Below, one piece after another: positions 34,943-42,856 of a DNA stretch of 64,000 nt. The translations under genes were made by a program, and so were the position numbers. Source of the DNA: JBBBNV01 sp037137075. GTDB taxonomy: Bacteria; Bacillota; Bacilli; Paenibacillales; NBRC-103111. The stretch is from the NCBI RefSeq assembly GCF_037137075.1, contig NZ_JBBBNV010000013.1, forward strand, positions 62,001-126,000. The letters are read 5' to 3'. Under the pieces are notes generated by a model. That model ran no database searches. It saw only the letters and a list, made by a program, of their open reading frames with translations, and was not told the origin of the DNA. Each line of letters starts with the position of its first letter. The stretch's first letter is position 1.

Positions 34943-36466
34943 TTGAAGCAGATGAGCACCGAAAACAAACCGAATATTATTTTTTTCATGACGGACCAGC
35001 AGCGCTGGGATTGTATCGGCCGTTATAATTCGCACATTAAAACGCCGACGCTGGACAGGCTCGCTGATCAAGGCATTGTATACAGCCAGGCCGTTTGCCA
35101 GGCTCCGATGTGCGTGCCGAGCCGCAGCTCGATGATGCTCGGGTACTATCCGTCTCAGCTCGGCGTACGCACCAACCACGGCGGCCTGTACGATGAGAGC
35201 CGGCTGCCCGCCGATCCGCTGCCGGAGCTGATGCGCAAGGCCGGTTATCAAACCGCCGGATTCGGCAAGACACACTGGAACCACGGCTTTATGAACCAGG
35301 ACCCGCCGACACGCGGCTTTGAGGTCCGGGCCGTCGGTCTCGCCCGGGACAGCGGGCATTATGAGCAGAACGCTGTCATGATGGGCGATGTAGAGCCTGA
35401 AGGGCTTCGCGCCTATTCGGAGGAGACCCGGCATTTCGGCAGCGGGGAAGAAAACGCCGACGGCTACATCGGCTGCACCAGTCAGGTGCCGATGCAGCAT
35501 CACCGTGACGGCTGGGTTGCGGAGCAGTGCCTGAAATTCGTTGACGATGGAATTGATCCCGACAGGCCGCTGTTCCTGTATTTGTCCTTCCTGAAGCCTC
35601 ATGCCGGCTTCAATGTGCCGCAGGAGTTCGAGGATTGGTACGATATCAACGCTATTCCGGATTTCCCGGAGCCGCCGTGGACCGATGAAACAAACACTCA
35701 TTTGTCGGCCTCGGACGAAATCAACGACTACAGCCGGAAAGCGTATTTGGACAAACGCGAGGTATGGGAGCAGATGACTCCGCTGGAGCGGAGACGAACC
35801 ACCCTGCGATACTGGGCCAATTGCTCGTGGCTGGATCATTACTTCGGCCGGGTGCTGGACAAGCTAGAGACGCAGGGACGTCTGGACAATACGCTGATTG
35901 TATTTGTGTCCGACCACGGGGAGATGCTTGGCGAGCGGCGTTACCGCTTCAGCAAATACTGCCTGTACGACAGCAGTGTTCGGGTGCCAATGATTCTCTC
36001 CGGCTCGTACATCCCTGAATCAAAGCGCGGTTCAACCGACGACCGTCCTGCAGAGCTGGTCGACCTGGTGCCCACGCTGTCTGAAGCGGCCGGGCTGCCG
36101 CGAAATCCGCAGCTTCCTGGATTGGACTTGCTCGGGGAGCCGCAGCGGCTGGGAACCTTCTGCGAATTCCACGGCAAAGGCGGCATCGCCCATTCGGCCC
36201 CCGCGCTCATGTGGAGGAAGAAGGACTGGAAGCTGATTCTATACATTCCAGGCGCGATCGGGGACGCCATTGGGCGTGTGGATCAGCTGCGCGGTGAGCT
36301 GTATTTTCTCAAGGAAGACCCGAAGGAGTGGCACAATGTGTACGAGGATGATCGGCATGCCGCCATCCGGGAACGTATGACAGCCGAGCTGCTGATGCAT
36401 CTGGCCTGCGTCTGGGCCAAAGGGCCCCAGTTCTATGACCGGCACGGCCTGGAGGCCCTGCACTAG
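34943..36466 (+). CDS. Cysteine-type sulfatase
   Basis: About 507 residues. Metal-binding start IIFFMTDQQRWDCIGRY, active-site CVPSRSSMMLG (Cys of C-x-P-x-R becomes formylglycine), and FVSDHGEMLGERRYRFSKY with the late Asp-His pair. It removes sulfate from a carbohydrate. No signal peptide, so it probably acts on imported sulfated sugars, consistent with lying 35 bases after sugar-permease genes. TTG 34943 is preferred (AGGAG five bases before); the later ATG at 34955 and an earlier ATG at 34916 are alternatives. The maturation enzyme is not in the window. Confidence 0.9.
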   Translation: MKQMSTENKPNIIFFMTDQQRWDCIGRYNSHIKTPTLDRLADQGIVYSQAVCQAPMCVPSRSSMMLGYYPSQLGVRTNHGGLYDESRLPADPLPELMRKAGYQTAGFGKTHWNHGFMNQDPPTRGFEVRAVGLARDSGHYEQNAVMMGDVEPEGLRAYSEETRHFGSGEENADGYIGCTSQVPMQHHRDGWVAEQCLKFVDDGIDPDRPLFLYLSFLKPHAGFNVPQEFEDWYDINAIPDFPEPPWTDETNTHLSASDEINDYSRKAYLDKREVWEQMTPLERRRTTLRYWANCSWLDHYFGRVLDKLETQGRLDNTLIVFVSDHGEMLGERRYRFSKYCLYDSSVRVPMILSGSYIPESKRGSTDDRPAELVDLVPTLSEAAGLPRNPQLPGLDLLGEPQRLGTFCEFHGKGGIAHSAPALMWRKKDWKLILYIPGAIGDAIGRVDQLRGELYFLKEDPKEWHNVYEDDRHAAIRERMTAELLMHLACVWAKGPQFYDRHGLEALH

Positions 36467-36640
36467 CTCTGGGCTTTGCCGCAGGTTAGAGGCGGACTCC
36501 CTCGAAATGTATACGCTATCATAATTGGCCTGGCAGCAGTATGGGCGTTGGCAGTACAGCCGCGTCCGTCCTCTGCCGGGCTTTTATTGATTTCGAGGGA
36601 GGGCCGTCTCCCGAGTTCCCCTTGTATCCGCGCGTCCCCC

Positions 36641-36710
36641 TCTCTTCGTTCATCTTCGTTCATCTTCGTTTATCTTATTTTATCTTTGTTTATCTTCGTT
36701 CCCCTTCGTT
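36641..36710. repeat. Seven tandem copies of a 10-base pyrimidine repeat
   Basis: Units of exactly ten bases with consensus YATCTTCGTT: TCTCTTCGTT, CATCTTCGTT (twice), TATCTTATTT, TATCTTTGTT, TATCTTCGTT, CCCCTTCGTT. The strand is strongly pyrimidine-biased and the pyrimidine run continues to about 36750. It is non-coding. Confidence 0.85.
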
Positions 36711-36930
36711 TCTCTCCCCTCCGCTCCCCCTCTCTTCCTTTCCGTTCCACCCGTATGAACATGAGCCGTCCTGCATCTCTCTCGTACGATAGCCGAAAGC
36801 CGTGAGAGGCCTGTCAGACCTCCTTCTAAAAAGGATTTCAGTGTCTTCATAGGCTTACTAATTTATGAAAGTTATATGTCTTTTTGCAGACGGCCATCCG
36901 TTTCCAGCTTATTTTTTTGCACAGGAGGTA

Positions 36931-36959
36931 TTGCAAGTCCCCTTGGAAAGGCGTAAATT
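36931..36959 (+). promoter_or_regulatory. Probable SigA promoter of the efe operon
   Basis: TTGCAA (36931-36936), a 17-base spacer and TAAATT (36954-36959), eleven bases before the Fur box, so that Fur would cover the start site. Confidence 0.5.
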
Positions 36960-36969
36960 AATGTCTATC

Positions 36970-36988
36970 GATAATGAGATTTATTATC
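36970..36988. promoter_or_regulatory. Fur box upstream of efeO
   Basis: GATAATGAGATTTATTATC matches the 19-base Fur consensus at 16 positions, and further similar hexamers (AATTATCAT) follow directly. It lies 45 bases before the efeO start, where bound Fur would block transcription when iron is plentiful. Confidence 0.8.
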
Positions 36989-37033
36989 AATTATCATATC
37001 AGGTGTCATTACCTACTCAAGGAGATGCATATC

Positions 37034-37948
37034 ATGTTGAAAAAATGGGGCACGCCCCTGACTACTGTCGTTCTTGGCTCCTCCCTGCTGCTGGCGGCTT
37101 GCGGCAATTCCGGGACAAGCCAAAACCCGGCCGCCGGCCAGCAAGAGAAAAAAACGGAGACTTCTCCCGCCGCGTCGCCGGTCGCATCGCCAGCCGCCGC
37201 TGCCGGTTCGGCTCCTGCCGAGCCAAATCTGCAGGCTTCCATCGACCAATACCGCAAATGGGTCATCGGACAAACCGATGAGCTGGTCAAGGCGACGGAA
37301 AGCTTTACCAAGGCGGTCAAAGCCGGGGACATTGAATCCGCCAAAAAGCAGTATGCTCCGGCCCGCGCTTATTTTGAGCGCATTGAACCGATCGCCGAGT
37401 CACTGGGCGATTTCGACCCTTGGATTGACGCCCGCGAAGGCGATGTGCCGGACAACGAATGGCGCGGCTACCACAAGCTGGAGAAAGCACTGTGGGAAAC
37501 CAAATCCGTGACCGGCCAAGAGCAGGTGGCCGACCAGCTGCTCCAGGACGTGAAGCAGCTGCGCGTGAAGGTCGAGAGCGTAGAAATCGATGCCAAGCTG
37601 CTGGTCACCGGGGCGGTTGAGCTGCTGAATGAAGTGTCGACCAGCAAAGTGACCGGAGAAGAAGAACGTTATTCTCACACGGATCTGTATGATTTCGCGG
37701 CGAACGTAGAGGGCGCAAATGAAATCTTCAAAGTATTGAAAGCCTCCGTCCAGAAAAAAGACGCTGCGCTGGCCAAGGAAATCGAGACCCGCTTCAGCGA
37801 TCTGGATCAAGCTCTCGCTCCGTACCGCAAAGACAAGGAATATGTGCTGTACACCGAGCTGAAGGAAGCGCAGACGAAGAAGCTGAGTCAGGCGCTTGAC
37901 GCTCTGGCCGAGCCGCTGTCCAAAATGGGAACCGTCATCGGGGGGTAG
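37034..37948 (+). CDS. efeO: EfeO/EfeM-family iron-binding lipoprotein
   Basis: 304 residues. Lipoprotein signal (GSSLLLAACG), an Ala/Pro/Ser linker (about 25-60), then the M75-like imelysin domain of EfeO (about 63-300) with DFDPWIDAREGD, EWRGYHKLEKALWE (the metal-binding His-x-x-Glu type site) and YSHTDLYDFAANVEGA. It lacks the cupredoxin domain of the E. coli protein, as usual in Gram-positives. It binds extracellular iron for the EfeU channel. AAGGAG lies nine bases before ATG 37034. First gene of the efeO-efeB-efeU operon, four bases from efeB. Confidence 0.92.
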   Translation: MLKKWGTPLTTVVLGSSLLLAACGNSGTSQNPAAGQQEKKTETSPAASPVASPAAAAGSAPAEPNLQASIDQYRKWVIGQTDELVKATESFTKAVKAGDIESAKKQYAPARAYFERIEPIAESLGDFDPWIDAREGDVPDNEWRGYHKLEKALWETKSVTGQEQVADQLLQDVKQLRVKVESVEIDAKLLVTGAVELLNEVSTSKVTGEEERYSHTDLYDFAANVEGANEIFKVLKASVQKKDAALAKEIETRFSDLDQALAPYRKDKEYVLYTELKEAQTKKLSQALDALAEPLSKMGTVIGG

Positions 37949-37952
37949 CCAC

Positions 37953-39236
37953 ATGGAAACAAAACGTCCCGGAGACACCGCCTCTAAAAAAATAACACGG
38001 CGTGACGCCCTGAAGCTGGCGGGTGCAGGCGGCATCGGCCTGCTCCTTGGCGTCAGCGGCGCAAGCGGGTTGAACAGGCTCGTCCATAACAGCACCGCTG
38101 CCGAGATACAGACTGCAGCTTCGCCCGCAGACGGCGTCATTCCGTTCTACGGCAAGCACCAATCGGGGATTATCACACCTATGCAGGATTTCATCTGCAT
38201 GGGTGCTTTTGATTTAACTTCGGCTTCGCTGGAGGATGTGCGGAAGCTGTTTCAAAGCTGGACCTCCGCTGCAGCACGGTTATGCCAGGGCCGTGGCGTG
38301 GATGAGGAGATCCCGAATCCGCACCTTCCTCCGGCCGATACCGGGGAAAGCGCGGGCCTCGCGCCCATGAAGACGACAATTACGTTCGGCCTGGGCGCTT
38401 CCTTTTTTGACGAACGCTACGGCCTGGCGAGCAAACGGCCGGAGGCGCTGATCGAGCTGCCCCGATTTAACAGCGATGAAATCCGCAAGGAATGGTCAGG
38501 CGGGGATGTCGTCGTTCAGGTATGCGCCAACGATCCGCAGGTCGCCTTCCACGCGCTCCGCAATCTGGCCCGAATCGCCCGCGGCAAGGCCGTGCTGCGC
38601 TGGCTGCAGGACGGCTTCCAGCGCACCGGAGCAGCCGATCCGTCCGGCTCCACGCCGCGCAATCTGATGGGCTTTAAGGACGGCACCGGCAATCCGAATG
38701 TCAGCGCCCCGGAGGCGGCCGATGAGATTGTGTGGGCTCAATCCGCCGACGGTCCGGCCTGGATGGCGGGCGGCAGCTATATGATCATGCGCCGAATCCG
38801 GATGCGGATTGAAGTGTGGGACCGCTCCTCTCTTGACGAGCAGGAAGTCACCTTCGGACGGCAGCGGCATTCCGGCGCGCCGATTGGCAAGGCCGGCGAA
38901 TTCGAGGAGCTGGATCTGAACCGGACGGACGGGAAGGGCAATCCCGTCATTGCGGCCAATTCCCATGTGGCGCTGGCGCATCTGGACGGCAAGGTTAAAA
39001 TTTTGCGCCGGGGCTATTCCTATTCCAGCGGCATGGATATGAAAACCGGACAGCTGGATGCCGGACTGCTGTTTATTTGCTTTAACCGCGACCCGCGCAA
39101 GCAGTTTGTCCCGATGCAGCAGAAGCTGGCGGCAGCGGATCGGCTGAACGAATACATTACCCACGTGGGCAGCGGCTTATATGCCTGTCTGCCCGGAGCA
39201 AGGGAAGGCGGCTACATCGGGGACACGTTATTTTAG
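37953..39236 (+). CDS. efeB: EfeB, Tat-exported dye-decolourising (Dyp) haem peroxidase
   Basis: 427 residues. A twin-arginine signal (KITRRDALKLAG followed by a hydrophobic stretch, about 13-45) directs folded export. The Dyp peroxidase motif is GFKDGTGNP (about residues 243-251, catalytic Asp), the haem-ligand region is ILRRGYSYSSGMD, and LLFICFNRDPRKQFVPMQ ends the fold. EfeB oxidises ferrous iron for uptake or takes iron from haem, working with EfeO and EfeU. It starts four bases after efeO. Confidence 0.94.
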   Translation: METKRPGDTASKKITRRDALKLAGAGGIGLLLGVSGASGLNRLVHNSTAAEIQTAASPADGVIPFYGKHQSGIITPMQDFICMGAFDLTSASLEDVRKLFQSWTSAAARLCQGRGVDEEIPNPHLPPADTGESAGLAPMKTTITFGLGASFFDERYGLASKRPEALIELPRFNSDEIRKEWSGGDVVVQVCANDPQVAFHALRNLARIARGKAVLRWLQDGFQRTGAADPSGSTPRNLMGFKDGTGNPNVSAPEAADEIVWAQSADGPAWMAGGSYMIMRRIRMRIEVWDRSSLDEQEVTFGRQRHSGAPIGKAGEFEELDLNRTDGKGNPVIAANSHVALAHLDGKVKILRRGYSYSSGMDMKTGQLDAGLLFICFNRDPRKQFVPMQQKLAAADRLNEYITHVGSGLYACLPGAREGGYIGDTLF

Positions 39237-39257
39237 ACGAAGGGTGGAGGGAACAGC

Positions 39258-41024
39258 TTGAAACGTACAATGCTCATCTTCAGCCTGTGCCTGCTGCTGG
39301 TGACCTGCTCGGGTTCGCTGCGGGCCTATGCCGCAGAGCTGCAGCCCGAGCAGCTGAAGCAGCTCATCGCTCTCTCCAGCGATGCCCTCATCAGCAGCGG
39401 CGGCGGGAACTGGGAGGAGGCCGCGCTGGCGCTAAGCAGCATGAAGGAGGTATGGGGCTCCAATAGTGAAAGCTCCGCCGAAGCTGCAGCTCTGAGCGCA
39501 GCGCTATCCGATGCCGATTCGGCCCTGCGAAATGCGCCCGGCGCTCCCGATTCGGCCAAAGCAGCCATCTCGCGATTAGCCAAAGCCGCAGATCGCTACG
39601 TGACGGCCAAAGAGGACAAAGGCGAGCCGAAAGAAAAAGCGCACAAGCAAATCGAAGCGCTGCTCCCTCTCTTGAACAAAAGCCTGGCGGCCGTAGACTC
39701 AGGAGATCCGCTCCAGGCCAGGCAGGCCTACAACAGCTTCGTAAACGGCTGGTATAAAGCCGAGAATCTCATCCGGGCGGAGAACGCCCAAATTTACGGA
39801 ACTATGGAAGTCAAGATTAGCGGGGCGCGAATCGCCCTGAATACGGAACCGCCGGATGCCGTCAAAAGCAAGGCCAAGCTGAACGAGCTGATTCAAGCCG
39901 TTGAAGATTATGTCTCCGGCAAGGCAGAGACGGACGCCGCAGGAACAGGCGCCGCTTCCAGCGAGGCCTCCATCGCTTCCCTGCTGCAGCTTCTGGCTGA
40001 CGTGCAGGCGGACATCCGCAGCAAGCAGGCCGTCGCAGCGGCCGGGAAGATGGATACCTTCATCGCCGCCTGGCCTGCGGTTGAGGGTGCCGTAGCAACC
40101 CGCTCGCCGAATACGTACAGCAGCATTGAGACCAAGATGGTGTCCATTCCGACGCTCATCCTGTCTACACCGCCCGATTGGGACAAAGCGGCCGTCCTTC
40201 TTGATCAGATGCTGGCCGAGCTGGAGCCTTATGCCGAGGCATCGGCCTATACTGCCTGGGATGCGGGGCTCATCTTATTCCGCGAAGGACTGGAGGCCAT
40301 CCTCATTATCGTTTCTCTTCTCGCTTTCCTGAGCCGTTCGGGCAATGCGGACAAACGAAAATGGATCTGGTCGGGCGCCGGGGCCGGTCTCGCCGCTTCC
40401 GCTATCCTTGCCGTTATCCTCAGCATGGTGCTGTCCAATCTGTCTACCGGCAGCTCGCGTGAGACGATTGAGGGAATGACGGGATTAATTGCCGTTCTAT
40501 TCATGATTACGATTGGAGCCTGGCTGCACAGCAAATCGAATCTGCAGTCCTGGAACCGTTACGTCCAGCAGACAATCGGCGCGTCCCTGGCCAAAGGCAC
40601 GCTGTGGTCCCTTGGCTTTACCGCATTTTTGGCTGTCATCCGCGAAGGCGCGGAGACGATTATGTTTTATTTCGGGATGGCTGCCACGATCAAGCCGTCC
40701 GACTTACTGCTTGGTATCGCCGGAGCAAGCGTGGTCCTTGCCGTTATCGGCATCGCCATGATGAAGCTCAGCTCGCGTATCCCGGTGCGGCCATTGTTCC
40801 TTGTGGCCGGTCTGCTGCTCTACTACATGGCGTTCAAGTTCGTCGGCGTCAGCATTCACGCCCTGCAGGTCACCGGACAGCTGCCCGCGCACAATGCGGA
40901 CCAGCTTCCGAGCGCACCGTCACTCGGCATTTATCCGAGCTGGGAAACAACCATTCCCCAGCTCGTGGTGCTCGTTGTGGTTGCAGTCAATACCCTTCTT
41001 CATCTGCGCAAAAAAGCGGCCTAA
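39258..41024 (+). CDS. efeU: EfeU/FTR1-family iron permease with N-terminal extracellular domain
   Basis: 588 residues. Signal peptide at 1-26, an extracellular helical region (about 27-330) made of repeated units reminiscent of EfeO-type helices, then seven membrane helices (about 330-585). Both iron-translocating REXXE motifs are present: FREGLEAILII and VIREGAETIMF. This imports oxidised iron. Such N-terminally extended forms are usual in Firmicutes and would bring a second iron-binding module next to the channel. Start ATG/TTG region has GGTGGAGGG upstream; last gene of the operon. Confidence 0.92.
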   Translation: MKRTMLIFSLCLLLVTCSGSLRAYAAELQPEQLKQLIALSSDALISSGGGNWEEAALALSSMKEVWGSNSESSAEAAALSAALSDADSALRNAPGAPDSAKAAISRLAKAADRYVTAKEDKGEPKEKAHKQIEALLPLLNKSLAAVDSGDPLQARQAYNSFVNGWYKAENLIRAENAQIYGTMEVKISGARIALNTEPPDAVKSKAKLNELIQAVEDYVSGKAETDAAGTGAASSEASIASLLQLLADVQADIRSKQAVAAAGKMDTFIAAWPAVEGAVATRSPNTYSSIETKMVSIPTLILSTPPDWDKAAVLLDQMLAELEPYAEASAYTAWDAGLILFREGLEAILIIVSLLAFLSRSGNADKRKWIWSGAGAGLAASAILAVILSMVLSNLSTGSSRETIEGMTGLIAVLFMITIGAWLHSKSNLQSWNRYVQQTIGASLAKGTLWSLGFTAFLAVIREGAETIMFYFGMAATIKPSDLLLGIAGASVVLAVIGIAMMKLSSRIPVRPLFLVAGLLLYYMAFKFVGVSIHALQVTGQLPAHNADQLPSAPSLGIYPSWETTIPQLVVLVVVAVNTLLHLRKKAA

Positions 41025-41342
41025 CCGCTGCCGCAAACGAAGAATAGCAGGCTCCACGGGCAGCCGGCCGCTATCAACTATTCCGAATCAGGGGCCGATG
41101 AAGCCAACCGCCGATGAATGCGAAAAAAACCTCCGGCTTGTTACTCTCCGGTCAATAAGGGCATACGTCCCATATTGCAGCATCGGAGAGCACGATTCCA
41201 CTTCCGTGGAGCCGGAGGTTTTATTTTTTTACCGATATGAGCTTCAAAGCAAGAGCTTCCATGCGCCGGGAAATCAGCCAGCGGAATCGCGGACTAAGCC
41301 TCCCGTTCGCTTCTTAACGACATCGCCTCCGGCAGGTATCCC
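41025..41342. other. Intergenic region with efe operon terminator
   Basis: 318 bases between convergent genes, mainly the structured terminator at 41127-41228; no gene recognised. Confidence 0.5.
41127..41228 (+). terminator. Long nested hairpin terminator after efeU
   Basis: Outer arms AAACCTCCGGC (41127-41137) and GCCGGAGGTTT (41211-41221) enclose an inner CTCTCCG (41144-41150) / CGGAGAG (41183-41189) helix; TTATTTTTTT follows. The loop is long for a simple terminator. Confidence 0.6.
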
Positions 41343-41885
41343 TTATATCGAGGTATGCGACAGCACCACCCCGCCGTATACAAAGGCAAGCACAATAACA
41401 ATCGCCGGGTGGATTTTCAGCTTCGTCATCAGCAGCAGAGCAGCAGCAGCAATGCCAATGGACTGCCACACACCGATCCCCGCAAAGGACACCTGTGACA
41501 TGTTCAAGGTCAATACAATCATCATCACTGCAATTACAGGCTGGACCAGCAGCGTCATCCCCTTAACGACCGGGGAGTGCCGGTACCGGTTCATCAGCTT
41601 CAGCAGCCAGATCAAAGCGACCGCCGAGGGCACGATCGTTGCCAAGGTAGCCAGCACAAATCCGGCCCAGCCGAGCTGCTGGTAACCGACAAAAGCGGCG
41701 ATTTTGGTAGCGATAGGACCCGGCAAAGCATTGCTGACCGCCAGCAAATCCGCGAACTGCTCATTGGTCAGCCAGCTGTAATGGTTGACGACCTCCTCCT
41801 GCATAAGCGGAATGGAGGCTGGCCCCCCGCCATAGCCAAGCACATTGGCGACGAAAAATCCCCATAGCATCTGGAGCCAGCTCAT
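41343..41885 (-). CDS. Chromate transporter, short-chain CHR subunit
   Basis: 180 residues, about five membrane helices; one CHR domain with FFVANVLGYGGGPASIPLMQ (about 10-29) and NALPGPIATKIAAFVGYQQLG (two typical CHR motifs). Works with the adjacent paralogue, whose stop it overlaps by four bases. Paired short CHR proteins act together as one exporter of chromate, giving resistance, though some members move other anions. Confidence 0.9.
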   Translation of the reverse strand: MSWLQMLWGFFVANVLGYGGGPASIPLMQEEVVNHYSWLTNEQFADLLAVSNALPGPIATKIAAFVGYQQLGWAGFVLATLATIVPSAVALIWLLKLMNRYRHSPVVKGMTLLVQPVIAVMMIVLTLNMSQVSFAGIGVWQSIGIAAAALLLMTKLKIHPAIVIVLAFVYGGVVLSHTSI

Positions 41886-42493
41886 TGCGCCACCTCTTTC
41901 CGTCCTTCTTGGCTGCGCTGCACTCCTGTCCCTTTCGCCTGCCCTCCCGATGACTTAAACCATTTCAAATGAAACGCGCCGTAAGCAAGAAACAGAGCGA
42001 CGACAATCCCGGCGTGAAGCTCAACAACAGACAGTAGCAGAAATGCAATCAGGCCACAGGCTGCTGCAAAGCCCTTCCCCAGCCCTTTCCACGCTTTCAG
42101 AGCAAACTCATATGCCATCATGCCGAGCATCACAACGATAACCGGGCGGACACCGGCAATCATCCCCTGGATGTAGATGGAATTTTGGAGTGAATACAAA
42201 ACCCCCAGCAGCCCCACCACCGCCAGGCTTGTCGGTAAAATATGGGCAAACACGCCGACCGCAGCCCCCAGCCAGCCCCGCAGGCGGTAGCCGAGATAAG
42301 CCGCCATCTTGGTGGCAATCGGACCGGGAAGCGCATTGGCGATGGCCAAAATTTCCCCGAACTCCTCATCATCAATCCACTTGTATCTGGTAACCGCCTC
42401 ATACCGGATAAGAGGAATAACGGACGGCCCTCCTCCGTAACCCAGAATCCCTGTCCGTACCATGCCGATGACCAGCTCCTTATATGCCGCCAT
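41882..42493 (-). CDS. Chromate transporter, short-chain CHR subunit
   Basis: 203 residues, one CHR domain: RTGILGYGGGPSVIPLIRYE (about 12-31), NALPGPIATKMAAYLGYRLRG. ATG 42493 is chosen because AGGAGG lies seven bases upstream; the open frame extends further but without a site. First gene of the translationally coupled chr pair. An AT-rich region with TATAAT on the minus strand (42577-42572) lies upstream and probably holds the promoter. Confidence 0.9.
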   Translation of the reverse strand: MAAYKELVIGMVRTGILGYGGGPSVIPLIRYEAVTRYKWIDDEEFGEILAIANALPGPIATKMAAYLGYRLRGWLGAAVGVFAHILPTSLAVVGLLGVLYSLQNSIYIQGMIAGVRPVIVVMLGMMAYEFALKAWKGLGKGFAAACGLIAFLLLSVVELHAGIVVALFLAYGAFHLKWFKSSGGQAKGTGVQRSQEGRKEVAQ

Positions 42494-42856
42494 CCTTCCC
42501 CCTCCTCCTGCCGATGACAAAAAATCTAACATAAATTATTCCACAACAATAGCCGCATCATTTAAAATTAGATTATAATAAATTCTTATTTTTGTAAACA
42601 AAAAACACATCTATTTGTTCGTTTCGAAATATGAAACACCCTTTTTATTTTCGTTTTGATTATCTTCTATTGACGTTTCCGATCGAAGCATGATAACTTA
42701 TTTATGTAAGTTTAATTGACAAATAGAAATAAAATTAATGAACAAAATCGTATTTCAGGTCATAAATTCGTATTTTATGTTATATTACATTACTTCAAAT
42801 TCCTTATTCTACCTGTAAAAAGTGAGAGCCTGCATCATTTCGGGGGAGGTATTCCT
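42494..42856. other. AT-rich divergent promoter region
   Basis: 363 bases between the chr pair (minus) and the gamma-glutamyltransferase (plus). Candidates: TATAAT on the minus strand near 42575 and TTGACG-18-TAACTT on the plus strand (42670-42699). No gene recognised. Confidence 0.5.

Larger units (their letters stand above)
36467..37033. other. Long intergenic region with decamer repeat and efe promoter
   Basis: 567 bases. It holds the pyrimidine-rich 10-base repeat at 36641-36710, a probable promoter at 36931-36959 and a Fur box at 36970-36988. No gene recognised. Confidence 0.6.

Noticed and set aside
36641..36750. Repeated TCTTCGTT blocks taken as a CRISPR array
   Set aside because: Units are contiguous ten-base copies without spacers, and no cas genes are present.
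36476..36805. Ser/Pro-rich frame across the decamer repeat
   Set aside because: Low-complexity translation of the repeat, no start signal.
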